From JBDNFP01 sp041689775 (lineage in GTDB: Bacteria; Bacteroidota; Bacteroidia; Cytophagales; Spirosomataceae), in assembly GCA_041689775.1 (NCBI GenBank), contig JBDNFP010000194.1:1-7792 (forward strand): a stretch of 7,792 bases of DNA, read 5' to 3'. The notes under the pieces are model-generated. The model searched no databases, was not told the DNA's origin, and saw nothing but the letters and a program-made list of their open reading frames with translations. The translations under genes and the position numbers were made by a program. Positions 1 to 6,742 of the stretch are shown here, one piece after another (the first letter of the stretch is position 1; each line of letters starts with the position of its first letter).

Positions 1-95
1 CAGCGCCAACGCTGGTCGCCGTTGGGGCGGTGGCCGTTCTTGACCGTGTCGGAACTATCGCAATGGGGGCACAGGATCGGATGAGTATGTAGCAT
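1..95 (-). CDS. IS1-family transposase InsA-like protein, N-terminal part (runs off left edge)
   Basis: Reading the minus strand from an ATG at 95 gives 31 codons to the window edge. The residues include C9-P-H-C12, then V18-K-N-G-H22 and G26-D-Q-R-W30. This is the zinc-ribbon head of IS1 InsA, whose family pattern is CPxC, about six residues, VxNGxxxxGxQRYxC. In IS1, InsA binds the terminal inverted repeats, and the full transposase is made by a programmed frameshift into InsB; those parts lie outside the window. No Shine-Dalgarno sequence is visible. The open frame and intact motif suggest the element may be complete on the other side, but only about 10% of a typical IS1 is visible, so activity cannot be judged. 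Confidence 0.75.
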   Translation of the reverse strand, partial: MLHTHPILCPHCDSSDTVKNGHRPNGDQRWR

Positions 96-135
96 GACAC
101 CAATATAGCGAAATCAACCCATATAATCCATTACC
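1..135 (-). mobile_element. End of an IS1-family insertion sequence (partial)
   Basis: The InsA-like start at 95 is preceded on the minus strand by a short leader. At 135 that strand reads GGTAATGG, and about ten bases further in GGTTGATTTC. E. coli IS1 ends begin GGTAATG or GGTGATG followed by a CCAACTTA-TGAT core, so 135 is a plausible outer end and would give a 40-nt leader. The boundary is uncertain. A second candidate is near 187-189, where the minus strand reads GGGGTGAATTGGCAGCC; that would give a leader of about 92 nt. The opposite end and the target duplication are off the window, so neither can be confirmed here. Confidence 0.5.
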
Positions 136-384
136 CAAAATCTATATGTCTATAAAAGCTGCTTAATCGCGCGGCTGCCAATTCACCCCGATCGAATGTT
201 CCTTTTCCTAGTTCTGCTCTAAGAATATCGATTAGTCTAGACTTGATTATAGGGAGGTTGTTTCGGACAATTTAGAATACCATTTCATAATCTATCCCAA
301 TATAATTATGGGCAATTCCATTTTTCCTAATGATTCAAGCATAACCAGTAAGGGTAGCAGATCTCTTTCCTCACTTTGTGACAT
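131..384 (-). pseudogene. hepT: Decayed HepT-type toxin (HEPN RNase) gene
   Basis: On the minus strand the ATG at 384 opens MSQSEERDLLPLLVMLESLGK, a typical HepT N-terminus, and stops soon after. From about 327 a different frame gives K-N-G-I-A-H-N-Y, then IGIDYEMVF, an in-frame TAA, and IVRNNLPIIKSRLIDILRAE. This is the C-terminal half of HepT with its R-x4-H-x-Y active-site region; the expected arginine reads as lysine, at the deletion junction. About 60-70 residues of the central helices are missing, the frame changes across the gap, and one stop interrupts the rest. HepT proteins are HEPN ribonucleases neutralised by MntA. This copy cannot encode a working toxin. The open frame runs on to a TAA at 131, longer than usual, so its real end was probably replaced by the insertion sequence. 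Confidence 0.72.
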
Positions 385-647
385 ATTTCAAATCCTGATG
401 AGCGTAGTGAAGAATAATTGGATCAGCAAACTTCTCGGAAACGACATCAACCTTTGTTTTGAGTAAATCTTGATGGCGGTTTTTTAATTACTCTCGAATC
501 TTGTGGTGCATACTCTGTTCCAATAAGAAGTCAATGTGCCGATAGTTTTCTCCCCGAGCAAATGAGCCAAAAACGCCAAGCCGTTTGAGACCAAACTCTT
601 CAAAAAAATTCCCGTCGTAATACTTCTTCCAGTTCCGGAATAGTCAT
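371..647 (-). pseudogene. mntA: Decayed MntA-type antitoxin (minimal nucleotidyltransferase) gene
   Basis: The minus-strand ATG at 647 starts MTIPELEEVLRREFF. The frame then breaks in a run of seven T (602-608 on the plus strand are A). In the next frame it continues FFEEFGLKRLGVFGSFARGE, then NYRHIDFLLEQ, a TAA at 488-490, and in the same frame KVDVVSEKFADPIILHYAHQDLKYVTK to a TGA at 371. G-S-F-A-R-G-E is the signature of MNT-fold nucleotidyltransferases. In MntA the GS-x10-D-x-D motif AMPylates HepT and so detoxifies it. Here the first aspartate of D-x-D is histidine and the spacer is shortened, so catalysis would be lost even without the frameshift and stop. Its stop overlaps the HepT ATG by 14 bp, which preserves the original antitoxin-toxin operon layout. 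Confidence 0.75.
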
Positions 648-846
648 TTGCGTACTGATTTTTACCCAAATATACACAAATTAAAGCTACCGTCAGATAC
701 TCAAAATTCATTTTTAGCGAATCGTGGAGATATGAAAATTGCCACGATGGTAGTAGCGTATAGGGCAAGTAATCAATCCAAAATCTCCCTGTGAACGAAC
801 CTTTTGTCTATTTTTACCAAACCATCAACGAAAGTCGCCTTACCTC
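648..846. other. Non-coding gap between the MntA remnant and the peptidase gene
   Basis: These 199 bases separate divergent genes and should hold both promoters. I see no protein homology and no convincing promoter boxes. A minus-strand open frame that covers most of it (484-768) is just a wrong-frame reading through the MntA remnant and beyond. The one visible structure is the 7-bp inverted repeat at 721-748. Confidence 0.5.
721..748. repeat. 7-bp perfect inverted repeat, possible operator
   Basis: ATCGTGG at 721-727 is repeated inverted as CCACGAT at 742-748, with a 14-base spacer. There is no T-run on either side, so it is a poor terminator. It sits about 75-100 bp upstream of the MntA start, where a regulatory site could lie, or it may be chance. 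A link to the toxin-antitoxin pair is only a guess. Confidence 0.25.
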
Positions 847-2583
847 ATGCCCAGATACTTTATTGTCCTTCTTCTCTTTCTAGCCAGCACCCTCACCCAA
901 GCCCAATACCCAACCCGCTTCGAAACCAGCGGCGGCGCCCAAACCCCCACTTACGAGGAAGGAATAGCCTACTACCAAAAGTTGGCGAAGGATTTTCTGA
1001 CGATTCAGATGCAAACCAAAGGACTAACCGATAGCGGAAAGCCTTTGCACTTGGTGCTGTATTCACGCAGTAAGATCTTTGATATTGCCAAGCTCAAAGC
1101 GCAAGGCAAAACGATCCTGCTTATCAATAACGCCATTCACCCCGGCGAGTCTGATGGTGTCGATGCTTCTATGATGCTGCTGCGCAACATTGCCCTGCAC
1201 CCGAAACAATTTCCTCAGCTGGATAGTACGGTACTGGCCATTATACCTTTTTATAACATTGGCGGAGCCCTGAACCGCAACAGCACTACCCGCGTCAATC
1301 AGGAAGGACCGGAGGAGTACGGTTTCCGGGGCAATGCCCGCAACTACGACCTCAACCGCGATTTTATCAAAGCTGATACCCGCAACGCCCGCAGCTTTGC
1401 CGCTATTTTCCACGAACTTGATCCCGATTTGTTTGTGGACACGCACGTAAGCAACGGCGCCGACTATCAGTACGTGATGACGCTGGACTATACTCAGGAA
1501 AACAAGCTGGGTGGTATTCTCGGCGACTTCCAGCGCAATACGTTTTTGCCCTACTTATATAAGCACATGAAGGAAGCGGGCTACGAGGCCACGCCCTACG
1601 TGAATGCCTGGGGACAAACACCCGATAAGGGTTTTGTGCAGTTTCCTGATTGGCCTCGCTACTCCACCGGCTACGCGGCGCTGTTCCATACCATCGGTGT
1701 TATGACCGAAACGCACATGCTGAAACCCTACGACAAAAGGGTACAGGCTACCTATGCCTACCTGGAAGGTACCACCAAACTACTGGCCGGGTACCGCAGT
1801 CAATTATTGCAAATGCGAAAAGATACCAAAGAGGCCGTGAAGTCGCAGGAGAAATTTGCGTTGACCTGGCAGGTAAACCGCAACAAACCCACCCAAATAG
1901 ACTTCAAGGGCTACGAACCCGAGTACCCTACGAGTGAAGTAAGCGGACAGAAACGCCTGTACTACAACCGGGAAAAGCCTTTCACCAAAACGATTCCTTT
2001 TTACAATAATTACGAAGCAGTGGATATCGTAGCGAAGCCCGAAGCCTACATCATTCCGCAAGGCTGGCATCATGTCATTGACCTGCTAAAACTCAACCGC
2101 GTGCAGATGCATCAGATTTCTCAAGATACTAGCATGGAGGTAGAAGTATACTACGTTGAAAACGTAAAGACATCAACTCAACCTTATGAAGGGCACTACT
2201 GGCATACCGGAGTGGATTTAAAAAAAGAGCAGCAAAGACTCACCTTCCGCAAAGGCGACTGGTATATTCCCGTCAATCAGGCCGCAAACCGCTACATTGT
2301 AGAAACCCTGGAACCCAAAGGAGTTGATTCGTACTTCAAATGGAATTTCTTTGATACCATTTTGCAGGCCAAAGAAGGGTATTCGGCCTATGTATTTGAA
2401 GACCTGGCCGCTGAGTTATTAAAAGCTTCTCCCGACTTACAGAAAGCATTAAAAGAAAAGGTAACCTCCGACGAAGCATTCGCCAAGAGTGCCGATGCCC
2501 AACTCGACTTTATCTATGAGAACTCACCTCACCGCGAGAAGGAATATATACGGTATCCAGTTTTTAGGATATTGGGGCGATAG
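847..2583 (+). CDS. Secreted M14-family zinc carboxypeptidase
   Basis: The 578-residue product starts with a signal peptide (residues 1 to about 19, hydrophobic core IVLLLFLAS, likely cut near T-Q-A-Q), so it acts in the periplasm or outside the cell. The M14 peptidase domain covers roughly residues 35-310. Zinc ligands fit H98 and E101 (HPGE) and H200 (D-T-H-V). R149 (RVNQEG) and N170-R171 (DLNR) match the substrate-binding Arg127 and Asn144-Arg145 of carboxypeptidase A. E288 (TETH) fits the catalytic glutamate, so all key residues are present. The C-terminal 270 residues are a less conserved extension seen in long bacterial M14 proteins. Such enzymes cut C-terminal residues from peptides; the exact substrate is unknown. 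ATG 847 is chosen because the signal peptide begins there; there is no Shine-Dalgarno sequence. Confidence 0.9.
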   Translation: MPRYFIVLLLFLASTLTQAQYPTRFETSGGAQTPTYEEGIAYYQKLAKDFLTIQMQTKGLTDSGKPLHLVLYSRSKIFDIAKLKAQGKTILLINNAIHPGESDGVDASMMLLRNIALHPKQFPQLDSTVLAIIPFYNIGGALNRNSTTRVNQEGPEEYGFRGNARNYDLNRDFIKADTRNARSFAAIFHELDPDLFVDTHVSNGADYQYVMTLDYTQENKLGGILGDFQRNTFLPYLYKHMKEAGYEATPYVNAWGQTPDKGFVQFPDWPRYSTGYAALFHTIGVMTETHMLKPYDKRVQATYAYLEGTTKLLAGYRSQLLQMRKDTKEAVKSQEKFALTWQVNRNKPTQIDFKGYEPEYPTSEVSGQKRLYYNREKPFTKTIPFYNNYEAVDIVAKPEAYIIPQGWHHVIDLLKLNRVQMHQISQDTSMEVEVYYVENVKTSTQPYEGHYWHTGVDLKKEQQRLTFRKGDWYIPVNQAANRYIVETLEPKGVDSYFKWNFFDTILQAKEGYSAYVFEDLAAELLKASPDLQKALKEKVTSDEAFAKSADAQLDFIYENSPHREKEYIRYPVFRILGR

Positions 2584-2584
2584 A

Positions 2585-2617
2585 AGTGCCAATATTACCT
2601 GGCCACTCATCTTTTTT
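2585..2617 (+). terminator. Probable rho-independent terminator after the M14 gene
   Basis: Two bases after the peptidase stop, AGTG-CCA (2585-2591) can pair with TGG-C-CACT (2600-2607). This makes a 7-bp stem with one bulged C and an 8-base loop. It is followed by CAT and then C plus six T (2611-2617). Position, stem and T-run all fit, but the stem is short and imperfect. Confidence 0.5.
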
Positions 2618-2702
2618 ACTCCTGTCTGACCTACCATGGCACAGATCTTTTACTTTCCAGATTCACGAAGTCAAAGAATGTACCACTTAAAAAAACATAC
2701 AC

Positions 2703-3458
2703 ATGGATAGGTTAAAAGGAAAGACAGTATTTATTACCGGCGGTATTTCGGGCATTGGAAAAGCATGTTCACTGGCCGCCGCCCGCGAAGGTGCCAACGT
2801 TGCCGTGGCTGATTTAAAATCTGACGACACCGAAAGCGTACTGAACGAAATCCGGAAGGAGAACCCCGATGCTATCTTCATAGAATGTGACGTATCGGAT
2901 TTTGAAGCCGTACGGGGCGCTGTACAAAAGGTTATCGTTACCTTCGGTACCCTCGACGTGGCACTCAACAACGCTGGCATAAGCGGCGAGCCCAACAAAG
3001 TGGGGGAGATGAGCGAAGAGGGCTGGCTGAAAGTGATTGCCGTGAACCTGAACGGCGTATTCAACTGCATGAGGCACGAGCTAGCCCACATGGCTAAGCA
3101 GGGAAGCGGGTCTATCATTAACATGGCCTCCATTCTCGGGAAAGTAGGGTTTGCTACCTCCTCGCACTACGTAGCGGCCAAGCACGGGGTCATCGGCCTG
3201 ACCCAGACCGCCGCGTTGGAGTACGCCGCCGAGGGAATTCGCGTAAATGCCATGTGTCCAGGCTTCATTGAAACCCCCTTACTCGAAAAAGGAGGAATAA
3301 ATGAAGACGTCAAACAAGCCATCATCAGTTTGCATCCCGTGCAGCGATTAGGTACTTCGGAAGAGCTCACTGGAGGATTTATTTTTCTGGCCAGCGATGA
3401 AAGCTCATTCGTAACCGGTACGTCGCTGGAAATTGACGGCGGCTACCTGGCCCGGTAA
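2703..3458 (+). CDS. Classical short-chain dehydrogenase/reductase (SDR)
   Basis: The 251-residue protein has the full classical SDR set. The cofactor loop T12-G-G-I-S-G-I-G19 is followed by D37 at the end of the second strand, which favours NAD(H) over NADP(H). Next come C-D63-V, N89-N-A-G92 and the tetrad N115, S143, Y156, K160. P186-G (CPGFIETP) leads into the substrate loop, and IDGGYLAR closes the chain. Length is normal and nothing is broken. It is a cytosolic oxidoreductase acting on an alcohol or ketone; the family does not allow a substrate to be named, and annotations such as glucose 1-dehydrogenase would be guesswork. It lies 119 bp behind the M14 gene with a likely terminator between, so it is probably transcribed on its own. 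No Shine-Dalgarno sequence is visible. Confidence 0.93.
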   Translation: MDRLKGKTVFITGGISGIGKACSLAAAREGANVAVADLKSDDTESVLNEIRKENPDAIFIECDVSDFEAVRGAVQKVIVTFGTLDVALNNAGISGEPNKVGEMSEEGWLKVIAVNLNGVFNCMRHELAHMAKQGSGSIINMASILGKVGFATSSHYVAAKHGVIGLTQTAALEYAAEGIRVNAMCPGFIETPLLEKGGINEDVKQAIISLHPVQRLGTSEELTGGFIFLASDESSFVTGTSLEIDGGYLAR

Positions 3459-3536
3459 GTGCTGCTGATTTTTACACTCCCGATTTTTTGGGTTTTCCCT
3501 CTGCTTTTACTCCGCGATGGTGCAACCGTTTCAGAG

Positions 3537-3573
3537 TTGTGCGTGCGTGTTCCGCATGAACATGTACGCACAG
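3537..3573. repeat. Very strong hairpin (14-16 bp stem, 5-base loop)
   Basis: GTGCGTGCGTGTTC at 3539-3552 pairs with GAACATGTACGCAC at 3558-3571 over all 14 positions, twelve Watson-Crick and two G-U. The loop is CGCAT. Two further pairs (T-A, T-G) may extend the stem to 3537 and 3573. There is no T-run on either side. It may stop or stabilise the end of the dehydrogenase transcript, or it may be a REP-like palindrome. Its right arm contains the start of the first tandem repeat unit. Confidence 0.7.
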
Positions 3574-3604
3574 GCCCCTCATTATACGCACAGGCCCCTC
3601 ATTA
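3565..3604. repeat. Perfect tandem duplication, 2 x 20 bp
   Basis: The unit TACGCACAGGCCCCTCATTA occurs at 3565-3584 and again at 3585-3604 without a mismatch. The first seven bases of unit one are in the right arm of the hairpin, so unit two offers an alternative partner (TACGCAC) for the left arm. It looks like a recent slippage duplication at a replication-pausing hairpin. Confidence 0.9.
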
Positions 3605-3661
3605 CAAGCTGTTAGTAGATAGAACAAACGGAGTCATCTCCTGAAAGGCTATCTATACGCT

Positions 3662-4714
3662 ATGAGAAAATGGATATTCCTGAACATCTTTTTTCTGGCT
3701 ATCCCCGCCTCTTTTCTACTCACGCAGGATCGGGCTGATGGCGTTGCCGCCAGCGAAGGCGTGCAAAAAGTTTTTGCAATTTCCCTGATGGGCCACTACG
3801 GTTCTATTTTTGCCCATTCGGTAGATGTACTCAATACCAAAGGCGCTCGCCCAAGCGGCCTTCATCTCGATGTAGCCCGGCAACACTACGGCCAAAGAAC
3901 CTGGATGAAATACGGCTGCTTTCCCCGCAGTGTCCTCACCCTAGCCTACTATGGTTTTGGTAACGAAATGCTGGGGCGAAGCCTTACAACAGCCTACTAC
4001 TTTGAGCCCACTTTTTCCTGTCTCTTCGCGTTTATCGTTGGCTGTACGGAGCACTTTGGGGCTGTCGTTGCTCTCCAACCCTTATCATCCCGAGCGAAAC
4101 ACCAACGACTTGTCGTACAGTATGCCCCTCAGTGCGTACCTCACCCTCGGTGTGAGTACCTATTTCCGGCTCAACCCGCGGTGGGCCATCGTCTTTACGG
4201 GTAACTACCAGCACATTTCGAACGGAGGAATCAAGCAACCCAACAAGGGCATCAATTGGCCTACGGTTAGCCTTGACTATACCTTTCAGCCCGTGCCGAT
4301 AGGCCGTCCTAGTAGGCGCGTCAGATTGCAGGATTGGCTGGGGAATCGGCCCAGTTTCCCATTATCGGGGTTGGAGTCACGTACAGCAGGCAGATTACAC
4401 AAATCCACAACCTAACTGCGGGAGCTGAGACCCATCAGGATTATGCCATCCGCGAACAATTGGTCCGCGACTTGCTGGTCCACCTGAGTTCAGTCCGCGC
4501 CGGACTTCTACTCGGGCACGAGTTCCTTTTAGGTAAGGTTACTTTCAGTCAACAACTGGGTTTGTATGCTTTTCAGCAAACGCCCTACTTTCCACGCTTC
4601 TACCAACATTAGGGACTACTTTACCGTTTTGGGGATAAGTTTTCGGCAGGATTTAATCTCAAAGCCCACGGCCACATTATCGACTTCTGGGATCTGCGGT
4701 TGGTAAAACACTGA
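3662..4714 (+). pseudogene. Broken PagL-like lipid A deacylase (acyloxyacyl hydrolase family)
   Basis: The ATG at 3662 opens a signal peptide (WIFLNIFFLAIPASFLL) and a 350-residue outer-membrane barrel-like protein. Near 4012-4020, in a T-run, the sense moves to another frame, which reads LSLAVRSTLGLSLLSNPY and later QHISNGGIKQPNKGIN. Around 4350-4360 the sense returns to the first frame (IIGVGVTYSRQI). A TAG at 4610-4612 then precedes GLLYRFGDKFSAGFNLKAHG, and a TGA at 4712 ends it. The H-x-S-N-x-G then N-x-G-x-N block is the catalytic region of PagL, which removes an acyl chain at position 3 of lipid A in the outer membrane. As written, no full protein can be made. The two shifts cancel, so errors in homopolymers are an alternative to real decay, but the extra stop argues for decay. 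Confidence 0.78.
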
Positions 4715-4913
4715 TGATGGTACGAGTAGTAGAATATTAGCTTTCTTTAAAGCAAAATACCCTTCTCATACCCTAAATACAGGTAGATTACTCCTTTAAC
4801 TCGTGCAAGCGATCATGAGTGGATTACCTTTGTGTGAAAGACCCTCTAAACCCAAAGAAAATCGGAGGAGGAAACAGTCCCAAAGTACTTTTACCGCAAA
4901 ACCCGCCCCCCAT
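4715..4913. other. Intergenic region upstream of the amidohydrolase
   Basis: These 199 bases carry the likely promoter of the amidohydrolase. An open frame upstream of 4914, in frame with it (GTG at 4803), adds 37 residues that are hydrophilic and lack family features. A GGAGGAGG at about 4864-4871 lies 43 bases before the chosen ATG, too far to act as its ribosome site, and is most likely chance. Confidence 0.5.
4825..4832 (+). promoter_or_regulatory. Probable Bacteroidota promoter -7 box (TAccTTTG)
   Basis: TACCTTTG matches the Bacteroidota housekeeping -7 consensus TAnnTTTG exactly. The expected -33 TTTG-like box is weak here. Transcription would begin near 4840, leaving a leader of about 75 nt before the ATG at 4914. 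It would lie downstream of the GTG at 4803 and the ATG at 4815, which supports the later start. Confidence 0.45.
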
Positions 4914-6197
4914 ATGAAACTGATCAACCTTATTTTTTTGCTATTCCTTGGGCTGCTCTCCTGTAAATCTCAAGAAAAAACTAACAAACCTTACGTTGCT
5001 TTCATCGGAGCTGCCATCATCGATGGACAAGGCGGCACTCCCATTGAAAATGGTACATTATTGCTGCAAAATGGACGTATCGTAGCTGTCGGGCCCAAGG
5101 CCACCGTGTCGATCCCCGAGAGCACTACCATTCATGACGTATCCGGCAAGACAATCATTCCCGGTTTCATCAATGGCCATGGCCACGTGGGCGATGTACA
5201 AGGTATCGAAGGCGGGCACTACGCTACCGAAACGATCATCGACAATTTAGCCACCTACGCCCGCTACGGGATCACGACGGTGGTTAGTTTGGGCGGAGAT
5301 AAACAAGAAGCCGTGCCGCTCCGGGCGATCAATGACACCACCTCGACCCGACGCGCCCGGCTGTATATAGCGGGAGAGGTTATCACCGGCAAAACCCCCG
5401 AAGAAGCGCTTACCGTCATTGACCGTAACCACGCGCTAGGTGTAGACTTTATGAAGATTCGGGTAGATGACAACCTGGGTACTACCCCAAGGATGACCGA
5501 AGGAGTATACCGAGCTGTGATACGACGTTCGCACGAGTTAGGCTATAAGATCGCTACCCATATGTACTACCTCGACGACGCTAAGAAGCTCCTCGATGCA
5601 GGTTCGGACCTGATGGCTCACAGCGTGCGCGATCAGCCCGTCGATGATGCATTTATCCAACTCATCAAAGAGAAGAAAGTGGGGTACTGCCCAACGCTCA
5701 CCCGAGAGCTATCCGCCTTTGTGTACGGCGATACCGCAGACTTTTTCTCGGACCCTTTTTTCTTGCGGGAGTATGATCTTGCCACAATCCAACCCCTATT
5801 CAATCCCACCCGACAGAAACAAATTAGAGACAGTAAGAGCGCTATTATCTATAAACGACAACTCCCCATCGCTATGACCAATTTAAAAATCCTCGCTGAT
5901 GCCGGAGTACCCATTATATTTGGCACCGATAGTGGTATCCCCACCCGTTTTATGGGCTACTTCGAGCACCTAGAGATGGAAATGATGGCACAGTCTGGTC
6001 TTACACCCATGCGGATAATCGTATCAGCGACCAGGAATGCGGCCGAGTACCTCGGTCTAAAAGATCTAGGTACCCTTTCTCCGGGGTATTGGGGTGATTT
6101 CATCGTGCTTGATGCCGACCCGTTAGTCGACATCCGAAATGTACGGAAGATCGCCGGAGTCTTTATTGGGGGAGAAAAGCTGGTCAAGAAGAAATGA
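4914..6197 (+). CDS. Lipoprotein amidohydrolase, imidazolonepropionase-like
   Basis: Starting at ATG 4914 the protein has 427 residues and a lipoprotein signal, MKLINLIFLLFLGLLSC, with the lipobox cysteine at 17. It should be anchored in the inner or outer membrane, facing the periplasm. The amidohydrolase barrel follows: H89-G-H91 for the first metal, K181 (FMKIR) as a candidate carbamylated lysine, H216 (ATHMYY), H236 (MAHSV) and D339 (FGTDSG). All expected ligands are present. The C-terminus (GTLSPGYWGDFIVLDADP) is the usual closing beta sandwich. Family members hydrolyse cyclic amides or dipeptide-like substrates; which one cannot be told. A longer frame from 4803 exists but would bury the signal peptide. 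The GAF gene follows after 30 bp, so the two may share a transcript. Confidence 0.9.
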   Translation: MKLINLIFLLFLGLLSCKSQEKTNKPYVAFIGAAIIDGQGGTPIENGTLLLQNGRIVAVGPKATVSIPESTTIHDVSGKTIIPGFINGHGHVGDVQGIEGGHYATETIIDNLATYARYGITTVVSLGGDKQEAVPLRAINDTTSTRRARLYIAGEVITGKTPEEALTVIDRNHALGVDFMKIRVDDNLGTTPRMTEGVYRAVIRRSHELGYKIATHMYYLDDAKKLLDAGSDLMAHSVRDQPVDDAFIQLIKEKKVGYCPTLTRELSAFVYGDTADFFSDPFFLREYDLATIQPLFNPTRQKQIRDSKSAIIYKRQLPIAMTNLKILADAGVPIIFGTDSGIPTRFMGYFEHLEMEMMAQSGLTPMRIIVSATRNAAEYLGLKDLGTLSPGYWGDFIVLDADPLVDIRNVRKIAGVFIGGEKLVKKK

Positions 6198-6227
6198 GAT
6201 TTTAATTAATTCTAAACAATACCTATC

Positions 6228-6698
6228 ATGACAACCCAAACATCCAGTATACTTGCTTCCTTACCAGCCAACTCTTCGGAAATTGACTGGCAACAGCTTC
6301 TTGTCGACACCATTGCCGCTTTTGATTGTACCACAGGTACCATCCATACGCTCGATCCGGAAACGCAACTTCTTATGCTCCGGGCTATGCAGGGCATACC
6401 TGAGTTTTTACTACCCAAAATGAGTCAGATACCCATCGGTAAGGGAATGGCGGGTATTGCCGCCGAGCGCCGGGAACCAGTAGAGATGTGTAACCTGCAA
6501 ACCGATGCGTCGGGGGTAGCCCGGCCGGCCGCCAAAGAAACGAAGGTAGAAGGCTCCATCGCTACACCTATGTTATTGGATGGCAAACTGTATGGCGTCA
6601 TCGGAATAGCAAAGCCTGTACCCTATGATTTTACAGAAACGGAAACTGGCGACCTGATGAAAATCGGGGAAGAGGTAAGCCGTCGGCTTATTTCATAA
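6228..6698 (+). CDS. Small single-domain GAF protein
   Basis: The 156 residues form one GAF domain with no signal peptide, membrane helix or output domain. Residues 36-58 (TGTIHTLDPETQLLMLRAMQGIP) and 68-85 (IPIGKGMAGIAAERREPV) carry the typical GAF pattern, and 108-128 (EGSIATPMLLDGKLYGVIGI) forms the core strands. GAF domains bind small molecules such as cyclic nucleotides or tetrapyrroles, or sense redox state. Cysteines 34 and 88 are present. The free-methionine-R-sulfoxide reductase group also has this fold, but the conserved three-cysteine set is not evident, so enzyme activity is not claimed. It starts 30 bp after the amidohydrolase without its own clear promoter, which suggests co-transcription. 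There is no Shine-Dalgarno sequence. Confidence 0.85.
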   Translation: MTTQTSSILASLPANSSEIDWQQLLVDTIAAFDCTTGTIHTLDPETQLLMLRAMQGIPEFLLPKMSQIPIGKGMAGIAAERREPVEMCNLQTDASGVARPAAKETKVEGSIATPMLLDGKLYGVIGIAKPVPYDFTETETGDLMKIGEEVSRRLIS

Positions 6699-6708
6699 AA
6701 TTTAAGTG

Positions 6709-6741
6709 GTCATCGGCCAGTGGATTGCCCCGGCCGATGAC
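6709..6741. terminator. Bidirectional terminator hairpin between convergent genes
   Basis: GTCATCGGCC (6709-6718) and GGCCGATGAC (6732-6741) are a perfect 10-bp inverted repeat with a 13-base loop. The plus strand continues TTTATAA and the minus strand continues A-CTTAAATTTTATG, so both sides have a weak T-rich tail. It begins 10 bases after the GAF stop, and the glycohydrolase stop is only one base beyond its other edge, so it can end both transcripts. Confidence 0.75.
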
Positions 6742-6742
6742 T

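Larger units (their letters stand above)
3459..3661. other. Gap with hairpin and tandem repeat, no convincing gene
   Basis: These 203 bases hold the hairpin at 3537-3573 and the 20-bp tandem repeat at 3565-3604. A 61-codon open frame (3459-3644) crosses both, but it begins directly on the dehydrogenase stop, shows no family features and is cut through by the repeats, so I do not call it a gene. Confidence 0.5.

Noticed and set aside
484..768. 94-codon minus-strand open frame
   Set aside because: It reads through the MntA remnant in the wrong frame; the nucleotidyltransferase motif GSFARGE is in a neighbouring frame, and the rest resembles nothing.
1063..1446. 127-codon minus-strand open frame
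   Set aside because: Antisense to the M14 peptidase core, whose catalytic residues explain this DNA fully.
2687..3133. 148-codon minus-strand open frame
   Set aside because: Antisense shadow of the dehydrogenase; composition is serine- and alanine-rich, typical of such shadows.
3480..3500. Possible terminator at CCCGATTTTTTGGG
   Set aside because: Only three base pairs at the stem; the T-run lies in the loop rather than after the stem.
3565..3604. CRISPR-like repeat
   Set aside because: Only two directly adjacent copies with no spacer between them; a tandem duplication explains it.
3459..3644. 61-codon open frame after the dehydrogenase
   Set aside because: It starts on the preceding stop, contains the hairpin and tandem repeats, and has no recognisable features.
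4750..4763. Small palindrome near GCTTTCTTTAAAGC
   Set aside because: A 5-bp AT-rich stem with no T-run; too weak to call.
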